From NCBI RefSeq assembly GCF_000524195.1, contig NW_020170388.1, positions 563,402 through 627,401 on the forward strand: 64,000 nt of DNA. The letters run 5' to 3'. The stretch is from Echinococcus granulosus (lineage: Eukaryota; Platyhelminthes; Cestoda; Cyclophyllidea; Taeniidae). Position numbers and translations under genes: made by a program. Numbering within the stretch: position 1 is the stretch's first letter; each line of letters starts with the position of its first letter. A model generated the notes under the pieces. The model saw nothing but the letters and a program-made list of their open reading frames with translations, ran no database searches and was not told the origin of the DNA. Of the stretch, positions 27,961 to 41,203 are shown in pieces.

Positions 27961-28449
27961 TATACCAATGACAATTGGAAAATTCAGGCCGTGATAAGTG
28001 CAGATGTTGATTTCAGCTTCACTTAAATTGAAGTTTTCGCTTTAAAATTTGAAATTGTTTATCATTATCTTTTGGAGTCAACTGTTCTCCTCAAATATTT
28101 AAGTTTCACTCAAAAAAGGTGTACCCCCATTACATAGACAACCCCTTTCGAGTTCAATCACCTTAGACAGCAATTTATGTAATAGATGCAAGCATTGTTC
28201 CCCTTGGGATGAACCAGAAAATAAGAAGGCCGGATAATAGATAGGTGACCGATTTATTTTTGGCAATCTTTCTAGCAAGGTGGCATATTACTGACCAAAA
28301 TTAGAGTGTGCCGAATAGTAGGCTAATGATATTATAAGGTGACACGGGAATAATAATGGTTTTGCTCTATTCCAACTAAGTTTATTAAATAATGTACACC
28401 TTTTTGAAGGCGATTCAGTGGCAATAGTTGTGATTAAAAGCCAATAAAG

Positions 28450-28640
28450 TTATGTAGCGTCCCGGGACTCCCTGAAGACGAAAGAAGACAAAATACTCGG
28501 GCAGAATATATATTCAGCACAGAGGTGTCTGGGCTATTGGCATGGCCCAAAAGGCCAGCCCACCCAGTGAGGTACAAGGGGGCTCATTCAAGGTACAGAA
28601 GTGGGGCCTCACCAATGCCGAGGGACAAACCACTATTGTA
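28450..28640 (+). repeat. Family A end block, copy A9 (forward)
   Basis: GGACTCCCTGAAGACGAAAG, CTATTGGCATGGCCC, then GTGGGGCCTCACCAATGCCG. It lies about 340 bp before the reverse copy A10, so the two form an inverted pair. Confidence 0.6.
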
Positions 28641-28979
28641 TTACAGTTATTTTCACTGATTGCAGTGCATTTGTTAAAGTGATGTGGTGTGGGTAATATA
28701 ACTTTTCCTTGGAAAGATAAATCACTGATTCTTTGACTTAATCTACGGACTTGGCGAAAAAAACAACTAAAATTTAGTTTTGTAACTTTTTATGAATGCT
28801 GTAGAATTCGTTCCAGGCATTCCCATCGGGGTAAGAGTCAAGCATCAGCTGGCAGAGGGCATCCTAAGACTCGACGATTTCTCTACTGATTCTGGAATTA
28901 CAGAAGCCTGTAATGCCTACATCGAGGACACATTATGATGATGAAACAGCTAAAAAGTATAATCTATGTAATACTTTGT
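28641..28979. other. Spacer between inverted family A copies
   Basis: 340 bp without recognised content. Confidence 0.4.
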
Positions 28980-29880
28980 TTATTTAATTCTCCACTTTGT
29001 TTTGTGGGAACCCAAGGTTCTGCCTTTGTGCTTCCGCTGGGTGATACAGATCCAGGGCCATGCCAGTAGTCCTCCAGGCCTCCGCATCAACAATACATTC
29101 TCCGTCCTAAGATTGTGACTTCTTTTGACTTCAGGCAAGACTCGTGGGGCTACATTAATGATAAAGGAGAGCAAACCACATCCTAAGGGACAAACAACCT
29201 GATCTGAATTCCTAACTTTAACGTGATAAAAGACAGAAATATGCTGTGGCGAGGTAAATCTGTGCCGGCTTTTAACGGAAGAGTTGAAAATGACGTCTGC
29301 CCTCGGCAATCACCACACTCCTGTGTTCTGCAGGAAAGTTATCAACAACTGAAGCGAAACTAGCCATGAATCATTTAAGAGTTTGTTAAGGATCTGCCCG
29401 CGACAGAAAACTATTTTGAACCCCATTCTTTACTAAATAACTCTGCTTTTGGGAAAGTATTCTTACGACTTGCGAAGAGGCTACAAGAGGCCCTCACATT
29501 GTCCCTTACCTAGTAAGGTTTCTAAAGCACCCAAAACTACAGATCCAGTAGAATTGCCAATTGTACGCAAATTCAATGACTTGCATGAGTGTTACACTTG
29601 TAATACTTCGTCTTGATGGTCGACGTAGGAGTTTGACCAGGGCTAGCACGGGGCACTACAATCAAAAGAAGTGGGGGTCTGTGTGACACTTTGATTATTT
29701 GTCTGCCTCGTCGTTTTGATTTTGTGGGTACTTTGAACTCGGCCTTTGCACTTTTGCTAGGCAAAATGGCCTCCTGGTGGCCCTCCAGCCCCTCTGTACA
29801 TTAGCAATGCATAATCTACCCTAGTGTTATAGCCTGTTTCGACTCAAGGGAAGACTGATGCAACATCTGTGGACGAAACC
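28980..29880 (-). repeat. Family A repeat, copy A10 (reverse)
   Basis: End block at 28990-29120 (GTGCTTCCGCTGGGTGATAC, GGGCCATGCCAGTAG), internal AATGACGTCTGCC and CCTGTGTTCTGCAGGAAAG near 29288-29336, and a second, more decayed end block at 29690-29820 (GGCAAAATGGCCTCCTGGTG). The reverse complement reads collinearly with A8. A 109-codon frame (29309-28980, minus) is open through it but has no protein match. Confidence 0.65.
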
Positions 29881-32869
29881 ATTTGTAACGAAGACTACAC
29901 ACTGGCTCTAATTTCTATTTCTTTATAGAAAATCTTATAGCACTTGAACTGTAGAAATGAAGTAAAATTCTTTTGAAAATTAGGCATTTTTGATAAATTG
30001 GAGAACAAGGAATATTTAGCAATCCATTTGGACCATAACATATATTCAAATTTTTGCTTCGTTTTATTATTCATTTAAGTGAGTCACTATAATTAAATTG
30101 TCTAACTTATTATACTTCATTTATTTTGTATGCTTCTAAAGTCAATCTGCAGATTGGACGCACAATCTGACGAGGATGAAGAGCCTGAGTAATATAAAAG
30201 CAGTTGAACAAGCCGCCAAGTTATTGCGAGCCACTTGTGAATTTTCAAAAACTTTTTAAACGAGGCAAACATTTGTAATAATTAGTCAACAATTTGGCAT
30301 AAAATTCAATGCTACTTCAAAAAATTGTCTTTTTAACATATTTTATGAATCTGAAAACAGTTTAATCCGAGTTCATTAAGCAAGAATAGGGGAAATTTAG
30401 TTTAGTGAACAAAATAATTGCCTTTTGCAACTTCTAGTACTGCTGCACATTCGCCCGCCTGTGGATATTGAAAACGCAATTCAGAAAGCAAGAAAAGTTA
30501 TCATATTGCCGCGGTGGAATTTAGCTGTTTGGGTAGGTATTCAAGGGTTCAATCTTGCCTTTCAATATCACCATGTGTCGGAATTCGTGGCAACGCTAGC
30601 ACATGCACACACAAAGCAGAAGAAAAAAGAGCCACGTCCAGCTTCTAACTCAAAGCTTTTTTCCGGGCTTTGCTTGGTATGAGATTCATCGCCTTGCATT
30701 CCATGGCAATCAAAGAGATGGTAGAAATTTTTTTCACGGAGAAATGTGCAGTGTGATCGTGCCGCGCAAATGCAGGTTGTACTACTCGGGTCAAAGAGCC
30801 ATTTGCCGCCGTGTTTTGTGAGTCACTTAGTCTAATTTTCGAAAAACTGGAAGACACTAAAAAAGGGAAAAAATTTTCCTTTTATCAAAAACAAACCTTC
30901 AGTAACATAATGCTTGGTTAAATGTTGGAAAAAACAATTGGTTTACATCCGTATCAACCAGGGGCAGAAGTCGTGGCAAAGCTACTAACCAAATGGATGC
31001 GCATATATGAGCAGACTAATACCAAGTTTTTCTTCACTTTCATCTTATAAGACACGACTTTGCTGGATTGTTTGCTGACGGACTTGCGATGCAATTTGGC
31101 ATGCGAATTCATTCCAACGTTTGTTGAGCAGCTGAACACATCCTTGTCTATCTCCCGATTATCCACTCTCTGGCCATGCCACTCCTCGAAGACATGTAAC
31201 GCTTCAACTTCAGAAGATCATACATGCCTTGTGCGTCTGTGTTTACGTGTGTGGTGCACTGCTGACAAAATATGCACAAGGACTTGTTTCTTTTTTGAAG
31301 ACCAGACAATGCCCGCACGTGAATTTGCACAGATCTACCTTAACTACTATGTGTGACTGATTACATGCACGACACGTGCGTATGGAAATGATCACATTAA
31401 ACAATCAATCAGTAGGAAGAGATTTTTTTCCTCAGTGCCAATAGGACTCAAGAACTGCCAGTGTCAATAAACTTACTCGCGGGAGATTTTGTACTTTAGG
31501 ATGATAAGAGAGGGAGATTGAGGGAGAGTACAGGGATGAAGAGAGGAAGGAAGGAGGAGAGAAAGAGATTGTCTCATTTATATTTATTGTATCAAACTTT
31601 CCTTTGAGCATTCCCTCGAAGATACTTATCTAGATGATAAATATCATCTTTTCTTGACATTGGGAGGTCATAAATGAAGCAGGGAGGAAAAATGATAAAC
31701 AGAGGAGGTGAATGTGCGATAGAAGTGGGATTCACAGACCTACGTCTAATTGGAGGCAAACGTTGGGATTTAGTATCTATGGTTTTATCAAATAAAGCAT
31801 TGCGGAAAGCTCTTTGCAGTTGTTCAACATGTTCTATAAAAAAGGGGAGAAAATTGTTTCGTTGTCTGGCCCATATCGCATGGTTTGTCTGACTTGTAAG
31901 TACGCATTTCCCGTAAATTGGATGTTCAAGATAGCTAAAATTACTTATCTTTTATTTGTTTCCACTTTCCATTTTTCAGTTATTTTTTGTAAAAAATTAG
32001 GCCATTTATAAAGGAAGTACGATTTCATTGTTGTGGATTATTTTTCCATTGTTGAGTTCTTTAGTCTTCCTGAAAATATTTAATCAAAATAGTTCAATTT
32101 CGAATGTAAAAAAATAATTCATTATTATTTTTAAACCTTGAAAAACAAAGAAATCAGATAGCAGCTCCGAATGTTGTGCGATAGTTTTTAAGTGGTATTT
32201 CTGTGTAGACGCCCTCTTCAGCAAAGAATTTATTTACTATTGAGGCGTTATTTCGACTTCTCATTTCTGCGAATCCCTGAAAATGACAGAATAGCCAAAA
32301 ATAAGCAACGATCCAACACCTTTTTTTTGAGACAGTGCCATGTCATGTACAAGTCATCTCCGATCAGGAGGACTGATCGGCTGGAGGAAACCCTGCGACA
32401 TTATTATGACTACTGACTACTGAATTAACTCAAAAACTAAAGTACACATTGTTCTCCTTCATGGTTCTATTCTCCTACAAATATCGTTTGCGACAATCCA
32501 AGTAAAAGTGTATTAATTTTAGGAAAATTTGAAAAAATATCAAATCCTAATATCAGTAATGCACTACGTCGATTTTGACCGAGTCAAGAGTTCTTCCCCG
32601 TTAAGAACTAAACTGAGGAATTCAATGATTGAGTAGTAGATTAAATGAATTAGATAAATTTCATGTGCATTACGCCAATCGTAGAAACAGACGCTCAAAA
32701 AAACCATGATAAAAGTATGTAATTTACGATAGCTATAACCAGAACAACAAAAGTGAGGCTTTGAATACCTCTTTTGGGAGTCCATAACGCAGAGTTTGAA
32801 AGTTGATTAAATGGAAAGACTAACCTATGCTATATGCTGCAGTACATTGCTGGCTTTTTCAACTCTTCG
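29881..32869. other. Intergenic, nothing recognised apart from a purine tract
   Basis: No gene supported. Contains the polypurine tract at about 31500-31573. Confidence 0.45.
31500..31573 (+). repeat. Polypurine low-complexity tract
   Basis: Almost only A and G, with irregular GAGGGAGA / GGAAGGAAGG units. Simple sequence. Confidence 0.75.
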
Positions 32870-33514
32870 TCTCAATTGCACGAGCACTTAAGGCTCCGCC
32901 ATTGTACTGTCGCTGGGTAATGGCAGTAGCACTCCAGCCATTCTGGACGTAGGTAATGCACATTCTGTTTAAATATTGTTACCTCTTTCGATTTCAGAGA
33001 AGCATTGGGACCCTACATTGGTCGCAGCGGAAAGCAAATGCAATCCTAAAGGACAACTGTCCAGAGTTCTATTACGAAATACCAAATCTTAACGCGATGG
33101 AAGAGGTCATATGCTGCAGACAGGAAAATCTGTGACGACCTCTTATGAAAAGGTCGAAAATGACGTCTACCTTCCACAACTACCCCAGTCCCGTGTTCTG
33201 CAGAAAAGCCATTAATAAATAAAGCAACATTAGCCTAGATCGTGACCCATCTAAAAGTTCTCTACAAAACTGTCTACGGCACCCGTATGAAAATGACATT
33301 TAGTTCAACACGCTATATTGCCTCCGTCTCTCTTTTAATTGGAAATAACTATTGTAAATATGCCCGGATAGCACTGAAGTGAAGACAAAGTGTCGAGGAG
33401 ATGTAGACACAAGATCTTGTCCCTGATAAACTGCTTTACACCCCGATCGTTAAAAATACTTTACTTTTGGGCTAGTGTTCATACGCCTAGTGGTAGGCAT
33501 ACGAGATGACCTGC

Positions 33515-33614
33515 NNNNNNNNNNNNNNNNNNNNNNNNNNNNNNNNNNNNNNNNNNNNNNNNNNNNNNNNNNNNNNNNNNNNNNNNNNNNNNNNNNNNNN
33601 NNNNNNNNNNNNNN
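33515..33614. other. Assembly gap (100 N)
   Basis: Exactly 100 N inside family A copy A11; the true size is unknown. Repeat collapse is the likely reason for the break. Confidence 0.97.
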
Positions 33615-33708
33615 AACAGGACAAAACTCCAGACCTGATGGTGTAGCCAAGTGAGATCAGTGAAGATGTGATTAAATATATGATCAGCTGCACGCGAATT
33701 CGATGGCT

Positions 33709-33719
33709 GGGGGGGGGGG
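33709..33719 (+). repeat. G homopolymer, 11 bases
   Basis: A run of 11 G next to the gap, inside copy A11. The aligned position in copy A2 (near 7140) has GGCTGGGGCGG, so the run probably grew by slippage. Confidence 0.8.
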
Positions 33720-36700
33720 TTGATTGGTAACTGTTCTTCTCACAGCACAAACCACGTTATTGTGATGAGTGACGAGGGAGGTAAGCCATGGGAAGCAATG
33801 GGAATGACGCTCAAAAACAGAGAGAGGCTGTATAATGCATTGATTACCTGTTTAACTAATTGCTTTAACTAAGTGGACGCTTAAGGTGCCGCTTCTGTAC
33901 TTCCGCTGGGTGACATGGCTTCCAGGCCATGCTAGTAGCTACCAACCCTTCCGTACATCGGTAATACAGATTCCATCCCAGTACTAAGACTTCTTTTGAC
34001 AGCATGGCGCTATAAAGCCCATTTAAATAGGTTATACTAAATATATTTTCCCAATTAAAATGTTCAGTAATTAACGTTTTAGTGTCTCTTAGTTCCGACC
34101 CCATTTCTAAAACAAAATTTCGATTCATAATGAAAGAATATTGCTCCTTCATCGAATCCACTTCCAAATTGTAATTAGTAGGACTTGCAGTCTTTATTAC
34201 CGATAACTTCCCCACCCACTAAGATCTGGAAACCTCTCTGGGAACGGTTGCATTTAGCAATGGCAGTTTGTAAAATCCAGTTCAGAAATTGTCTTAGATT
34301 TTCGTTCCAAGACTTTTCTTGTTAAGTTTATAATTCCACTGCCTGGCAGTCTTGTATGCCTGAAAATGCCAAATCTTACAGCCGTATATTAAAACTCAAA
34401 TAAAAGTAGTTTAACGAGAAGCTGGATACTAAAGACTAGTTGAAACAACTGTGCAGAATCTAAACTGCTATTTTGTAGGTGCGTGCCACCAGGATTGAGT
34501 CTTCAAGAAAGAACTGTTAGTAGTGTACAGTGTACTTGTCACCAAAGTGTTTTATGAAAGTCCTGGAAAGAAAAAAAAAGGATGCGGACCCACTTTGTTC
34601 TAAGAACAAAAGCAGAAGGCGGTTGGTTCTGACAGGTTTACACCGATTAATTACAAAATCCATGAAGAGGAACACCACGGGTAAATGAAATACTGCTAGT
34701 ACTTTTTTGCATTCGCATTTGCATTTTCACCTATAAAGTATTTACCTTTAAAATTGCAATGCGGCTTGGCCCGCTAAGTCATACGAAAAGTCTTGTGCTG
34801 TAATGTTTGGAGTGTGAAGTGGAACTGGCAACAATGGGACGAAAGGGAAATGCCGATGCGTGGGCGCTAATGCAGTAATACAAATGGTTTGAAGTGACAT
34901 GTCATCTGTTGGAATGGATTATAGGGCACATCCAAAAGTACACGCCACGTTGTTATAAAGAAGTCACATTATGAAGCCCTATTCTCATAAATGCTTACAA
35001 CGAAAGCATGAATATGACTCCAATGCATTTTTTATTATAAAATAACCTATGTTAAAAAACAATTTCTTCCTTAAAAAAACAGCTTTAGCAGCCCCAGCAT
35101 AAATCAGAATTTTGAATTTGTTGATGAGGTTAACCGGAAGCCGACGTCGGTAAATAAATAATGGCTTCTATTAAATGCTTTTATTGTAGAAAACGCGAAT
35201 CAAGCTCTAATCAATTTTCATGCTAATTTTTTTTTTAACTTGCATTACAGTGAATCAGAATTTTTGTTTATTTTTTAATTATGACTGGTTAAAATGAGTT
35301 CATGTGAAATGTTGAAATCAGTGTTCCACATCTTCCTCTTTTTGATTCACAAAATTTTGTTGAAAAGAGTAATGCTGCACCCCTTGTGCATACTGGTACA
35401 TTTTCTCCCTGCAAAGTCGCCTCGGTAGAGCTGTGGATAAAATGTGACATCATTAATCAGGCTTCGTTCCAAGCCCTCTCGAGTTCATTATTTGCAAAGT
35501 GAAAATTCCTTAAACAAAATGAATAAAAGATTTTGCACTGCTTTTTTGACATTAACCGTGCTTTTTGGCATTTTATGAACTTGACAAGCTTTTAAAGTGA
35601 GCGTCGAAAAACCTATTGGATGATTTTTTGTTTGAACATGCTACAGTGCTATCACATAGGGTCACTGATGCAAATTTAGGTGATTAGAAATTAATGCCAG
35701 TTGTTAATCGGTACGATTATATTATATTACTGAGTGAAAACATTGTTTGGCTTCTTGTAATCCTAGTTATTACAAAAAATCCCTCCTCTTACGAACGTGG
35801 AGAAGATTTACTATATAGGAAGGATTGGTAGCAAGTCTAGTAAAGACTGTTGGCCACAGTGACAAAACGAATGTGAAAACAAAGTGATTCCATATTACAA
35901 TGAATAAAGAAAAGGATGTAATTCTATTCCATGGTAGAATGGGAAAGTAATCTAACTACCTCGTCTTCGATGTTTGGTCATTTTACACCATCTACTTAGG
36001 GTACATTTCCTAACCATCCCAACATTAAACCTTGGTGAGGATTTAAGCGCTGTTTGAGTTGCATCCATCCCCCCATCTCAAGAATATCTACTTAGGCCTA
36101 AGCTCAGCGCCATTTGTGATTAAAATAAAGAAAATGCGGTCAAAACGAGATCACCCGACCCATTCTCCTGACCTAGTCTATGCGCGTTTAATCAGTTAAG
36201 ATATTCACGTACACTCGAAGTTGACCTCAAGATCTGGATGATAATGTTTTCATATTGAGTTACACCTCTAAAAATGGCCTTATATGGAAGAGATGCCCCA
36301 GAAATGCTGCTTGATAGTAGGGACGTGCCCTGCTATGTACTGCATGATATATATCTGAAGTGGCAACTACACTATCAACTCTCAGTGACAAAGTTCAAGT
36401 ATACCATCATCTTAATAACTGTTTTCCAGAATACATTGTTTTAATCACTTTGGATGTTTGCGTTGATGGTAGTGACTCCCAACTGCTAGCAGTCAAGACA
36501 CATATTAAGAGGCTTTTTCGCATTTTCAAGCATTCTTTGATAACATCGAACACTGTCAGTGAAACATCCTGTACCTCACATGCCATGAACTTCAATTTTT
36601 TTAAAAATAAACTGACCCTCCAGGTTATGTGAGATACACAAAAACTTGGGGCTGTCACAAAAAAATGAGTCGATTTTCCATCACATGAATAAAATAAAGA

Positions 36701-37264
36701 ATCGTACTTTATCATTTTTCCTTTAGCTTATTGGTAGTCTACCGTCATTCATGAGATAGAGTCGTAAACACCCGAGCAAATAAACTTAAGACGCACCTTA
36801 GTATCATATGGGGAAATAGATAATGCCATGTTGAAATTATATTTCATGTAGGAAGAAAAGCACTTTTAACTAATATGAAAGCACGTGAGCCTCTAAAATG
36901 CCATCTTTTCACTTTTCCTCACAGGTAGCTACAAGGCAGCAGCAGATGCGTTCTCAAACGCAAGCAATTGACATGAATAGTTGCTTATTCTGAGAATAGA
37001 ACCGGAGAAATGTATGGGTGGACTATAAGTGGCCAAAAGCCTATATTTACTAAATTCAAACTTATTCCCCTAATAATTCTTCCTAGCCTCCATCAAGAAT
37101 AAGCATACGACATATGGCTTTCAAGTAAAATGCCTAAATGGACTAGAAAGTAAGAATGTGTAATTCTTGTCCTGACACCCAAGTGGAATAATTCTCCTCG
37201 AAATTCGAACAAGAGGCAAATGAATGTCTTAAAAGTGGTCGAGACTGTGTTGATTCTTTTTCCT

Positions 37265-37301
37265 AAAAAAAGGCACCCCTGTTGATTACGTGCCTTTTTT
37301 T
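37265..37301. other. Perfect hairpin with A/T outer arms
   Basis: AAAAAAAGGCAC at 37265-37276 pairs with GTGCCTTTTTTT at 37290-37301: 12 bp perfect arms with a 13-nt loop. It looks like a bacterial terminator, but in this genome it is more likely a transposon relic or chance. Confidence 0.75.
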
Positions 37302-37312
37302 AATCCATCCAA

Positions 37313-37331
37313 CTTCTTGCCTCGCAAGAAG
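37313..37331. other. Perfect short hairpin
   Basis: CTTCTTGC-CTC-GCAAGAAG: 8-bp arms with a 3-nt loop, 11 bases after the hairpin at 37265-37301. Confidence 0.75.
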
Positions 37332-40300
37332 GTTAATTTTTTGTTAGAAGCGAACTTAAAGTAAATGTAAGTTTCTTGATAAATTACGTTGCACCGGTAG
37401 GGGCATAGTTGGAGGGTCTTACACGTTACTTAATTCTGCAAAATATTTTTAAGCCGTACTGGTGAACAAAAGTGGTACTAAAATAAAAATCAAATTTCAG
37501 CTTCAACGTATCCTAATTTATCGTAGGACTGAAGCACCTTCCTGCCTGATTTGCGGAAACGTTATAACATTACTGCCTACCATAAAACACTACTCCATCT
37601 GACTCGACCTGGGTAAGCTAAATGAAATAACTAAAACTAAGGATAACGTTTATATTCGGCGTGTACGATAAAACTGAGACATCTTTAAGCTGAACTGCAC
37701 AGCAATTCAACCCTAAGCTACCTGGTATTCTTGACTTGTTGACCAAGGAGGTCACTCATTTAAATACTACTGAAAAGTAACTGCAGTAGCTGGCAGATAA
37801 ATGATTTTTTGTTGGTCGCCATCTAGTTACTCTAATTTTGCGCATGCAAAAATATCATCGAATATTCTAAAGGAACACTTGTATTCTTTCAAACGGTGCT
37901 TCTGTACGCCCATTGAAGGTAAAATTAATGATATCTGATTTGTTCAAAAAAGGCAATGGGCTAACAGACATACGGCAATCTTTATTTGGTATGTTCAACG
38001 TCAGGTCATGTAACAATCTAATTTATCTCTTTGTCACTTTGCAGGACTTAGATGGATATAGAACATTAATTCACGTACTCCCCTTCTGCTCACTTACTAG
38101 CCTTTGCAACTTGATGGGCATACCTAAATGAGTACTCTGAAAAAGAACAAACACGTATTTTTGATGCATAATAATAAGTGACGTAGACACGATTGCGATC
38201 TACAGTGACTCCCAAACAAATGGTTTTCATGTCAAATCGAGACCTAAACTCCCTGTAATGTGGTAAAGGGGGAGGCTACCATGGCGGGTGGCAGGGATGG
38301 TAGGCAACAGCGACTGCTTGCGCACGGAACATGTTTTGATGACCGAGATATCTTGTGAATGAGCGAAAATCTGCTGATATCAACGGAAGACTTGAAGCAC
38401 GATTCGATAGGGTTATAGAACTCTCAGTCCTGTCAGAAAGGCATTAAAATAAAGCGAACATTGTAAAGTCGGTTTTCGTACGTCTATACCATGATGACGG
38501 TCCCGTCTGTGACGGTTCTCAAAACTCGATGTTCATGTTGCATTGTGAAAAATAAACCGATGTATGGAGTACCCTACTGATATACAATTTATCTCCACGC
38601 CGCCAACTCGTTCTATGCCAAAACCGAAATACTTTGTACCCGGTGTAACATTTTAACAGTATTAAAATCACAAGTCCCGGTTCAAATTGAACGACACATA
38701 AGCACAATGCAAAGTCTATTCTAAAAAGAATCGTCATTCGTGAACTGGAGTACGGCTTTTGATGCAACATCTGTGTCATAGAAGGGAAAGATGAATGACT
38801 GAATGGTGATTTATTGCAACCATTACGCGAAGTTAAAAGGAATCGTAAAGCTCTCTCCACGTGTTCATGAGTGTTAATGTAATTACAAATGCACTCCCCA
38901 ATTTCTAGTATTGTGGATGAAATTACCTCTTGGTACAAATGTGGAAATCTTTGAAGAAAAAAAGGGGAAGAGAAATGAGGCCCTATGTTATACAATGAAC
39001 GGGATCGTCATGCATCATAGCATGCGCCGAAAACTTTTACAAATTGGGCTGTTAATTGCTACAATCGGGTGTTGCGTGCTTGGGTATCCTGGATCCTATC
39101 GAGACCACCAACCGGATAGACGATAGTCAAAGATCTTGGACAGAATGTCTCAAGTAACCGACGTAATGAACATGCAAATGGGATACGGTTGGCAGATAAG
39201 AGTCTGTCTACCAGAGACCTTAATCAGGCCTATTTACAGTGAGTGGTAGGCTTTAACTTTAAAGTGCCTACCAGTACTATTAAAATGCGTTTTTGATGGG
39301 CTCACCAGGAAGGACTGAGCATGAGCCCAGCGCTAGAATCTTTGGTGATTGGATATCAACCGGTACTTCCAAAAGATCAAACAGGAAAGTATTTTTCATG
39401 GCTGCAAGCAGTCCCAGCTCCCCGGTTTAACATCCCCCTGATCCACAGAAAATGTCCTTCTATCTAAACAACACATTTGTCTACGCGATCTCCTCAAACT
39501 CCGTGTTCGCAATCGCTATCTTTGTGCTTTGGCCTTATAGTTGCATCAAATTAGTTAGCGGAACTGTTCAGAATGGATTCAAATACTACATTACCCGTCG
39601 GCCTGTAAAAACTTATTTTCTGTCTAAAATTTCTACTAGTAAATAAGCCTATAGCCTAATTAACGTAAAATCAAACCAGAAATACTCAAACCTGCATCCG
39701 AGCTTACTTGATATGGATTCACCGCCGTATTGAGTGACTTCCAAGTGAATGATAAGGTCCTTAATCCTTCTAGAGTTCAAATTTACCCAATGGAAGAAAA
39801 GGAAATTTTGTGTGATGACTCCCTTTTCTTTGGAGCTTCATCATCCGCACTTCCCGTGGTCTCTCTCCCGCACCGATCATCATAAGAGAATGGAAGGTTC
39901 TACAAATATCAAGCAAGACTTCAGAGGTGGATCAACCAATTCGTGGTAAATCAACCTTTAGGAATTCATTTGTTTGGTATTTCTCAGGGCCGACCGTTGG
40001 CTCGCCATTTGTAGGAGCATTCGCCTAAATTTAAAACCTTTCAGAGCAGTGTATAATGTAAGGCAGAGTTACGTACTAATACCGTGGGCTAACGCTATCT
40101 CGCAATTTTTTTCATTCTAATGCTGTTTAGATAACTATTTCAATCTAAAATACTAAAAATCACCATTTAATCCCACCGCACTCATAATTCAAGGGCTTCA
40201 TGTAAATATCATACGTCTTTCTATCGTAAATCAGGCCCTATGTCAGTGACTTTTATTCTTGCTCAAGTCATCCCCAGCACTGGTTTCCCTGCCCTTCTGT

Positions 40301-41203
40301 GTGGTTATGGCAAAGCACCTCCTTTACGGCGACGTGAGGGGTAGCTCTAGCTCCCCACATGCAACACCAAACCCAGGAGCCAATAAATACCAATTTGAAC
40401 ATTTCCGCAGAGTTGTATAAAACCAGTGGGGAATACCTTTTAAGGTCCATTCATACATAGCAAAGGACTAATTACATGGGCGGGTTTAAAACGCCTCAAT
40501 GATTTGGCATTCGTCTAAACGGCCACAAAAGATGTAAGCCAAGTTAACTATGCCGACCGTGTAAAATTTATAATTTGGCAAAAAAATCCAATCTGAGCAG
40601 TGAGACTCGCATGATGCAGCTACGATGGATTTCAAAATCGGACATAATTACTGGGGCACTCTGAGGATTGCGGAAACTTCGGAATCAAGATCGAGAAATA
40701 CATATGAAGGAGCTATTGCAAAATTAGTAAAGTAATAACAGCACGGAAAACTGACCATCAGGTGAGAAAGCAGACTCTTTGCCTGCCTTCGAGAATTGCC
40801 AACTTTGAGACCTGAAATACAAGTAGCATTAAATTTTCGTGATAACCACCTATTTCCCGTTACCTTTGCGTGTCTCAAATCCAATCTATTTTTAAACTAG
40901 GATTCAAAAACTCTCCTGCTGAACTCCAAAATGGCAAGTTAATCATCCACCTACATTTCAAGCTGAGTTGTAGACATTCTAAGTTGAAATCACAAACGAA
41001 CCCATCGGTTCTAGGGCATAACTGCCAGACAAACTATTGAGACACCAAAATTCCCACCGATTAACCGTAAACAATAGCCCTACCACCAGGTGACCAATTT
41101 GCAGCCTCGGTTAGCCTTTAAATTCACCTTGCTAAAGAAGGAAGAAGAAGCGAATTTATCAAAAAAATACACAATCTTTTGGAGTAAGCATACAAATAAG
41201 GGA

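Larger units (their letters stand above)
32870..34020 (-). repeat. Family A repeat, copy A11 (reverse, split by a gap)
   Basis: End block at 32885-32950 (TGTACTGTCGCTGGGTAATG) and again at 33890-33950 (CTGTACTTCCGCTGGGTGAC), about 1.0 kb apart including a 100-N gap. Internal AATGACGTCTACCTTCC and CCCGTGTTCTGCAGAAAAG near 33159-33210. The second block holds a clean hairpin CATGGC-TTCCAG-GCCATG at 33914-33931. Confidence 0.65.
34021..41203. other. Intergenic, nothing recognised; includes the RTEL1 3' flank
   Basis: No recognisable family A copy was seen here, in contrast with the region before 34 kb. A 158-codon minus-strand open stretch (38995-38519) has no recognisable domain. Two adjacent hairpins lie at 37265-37331. 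The RTEL1 3' UTR must lie at the right end, but no poly(A) signal was placed. Confidence 0.45.

Noticed and set aside
29012..29309. Open frame through family A copy A10 as the element's protein
   Set aside because: Other copies do not keep the same frame open, so it is not a conserved coding sequence.
33865..34215. A 116-codon minus-strand open stretch as a gene
   Set aside because: Its C-terminal part is the family A end block and the rest has no match, so it is a chance frame across a repeat border.
37265..37301. A rho-independent bacterial terminator
   Set aside because: The genome is clearly eukaryotic (introns, metazoan genes), so the shape is not evidence for termination of that kind.
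38519..38995. A 158-codon minus-strand open stretch as a gene
   Set aside because: No recognisable domain and no splice or start support. Length alone is not enough in 64 kb of AT-rich DNA.
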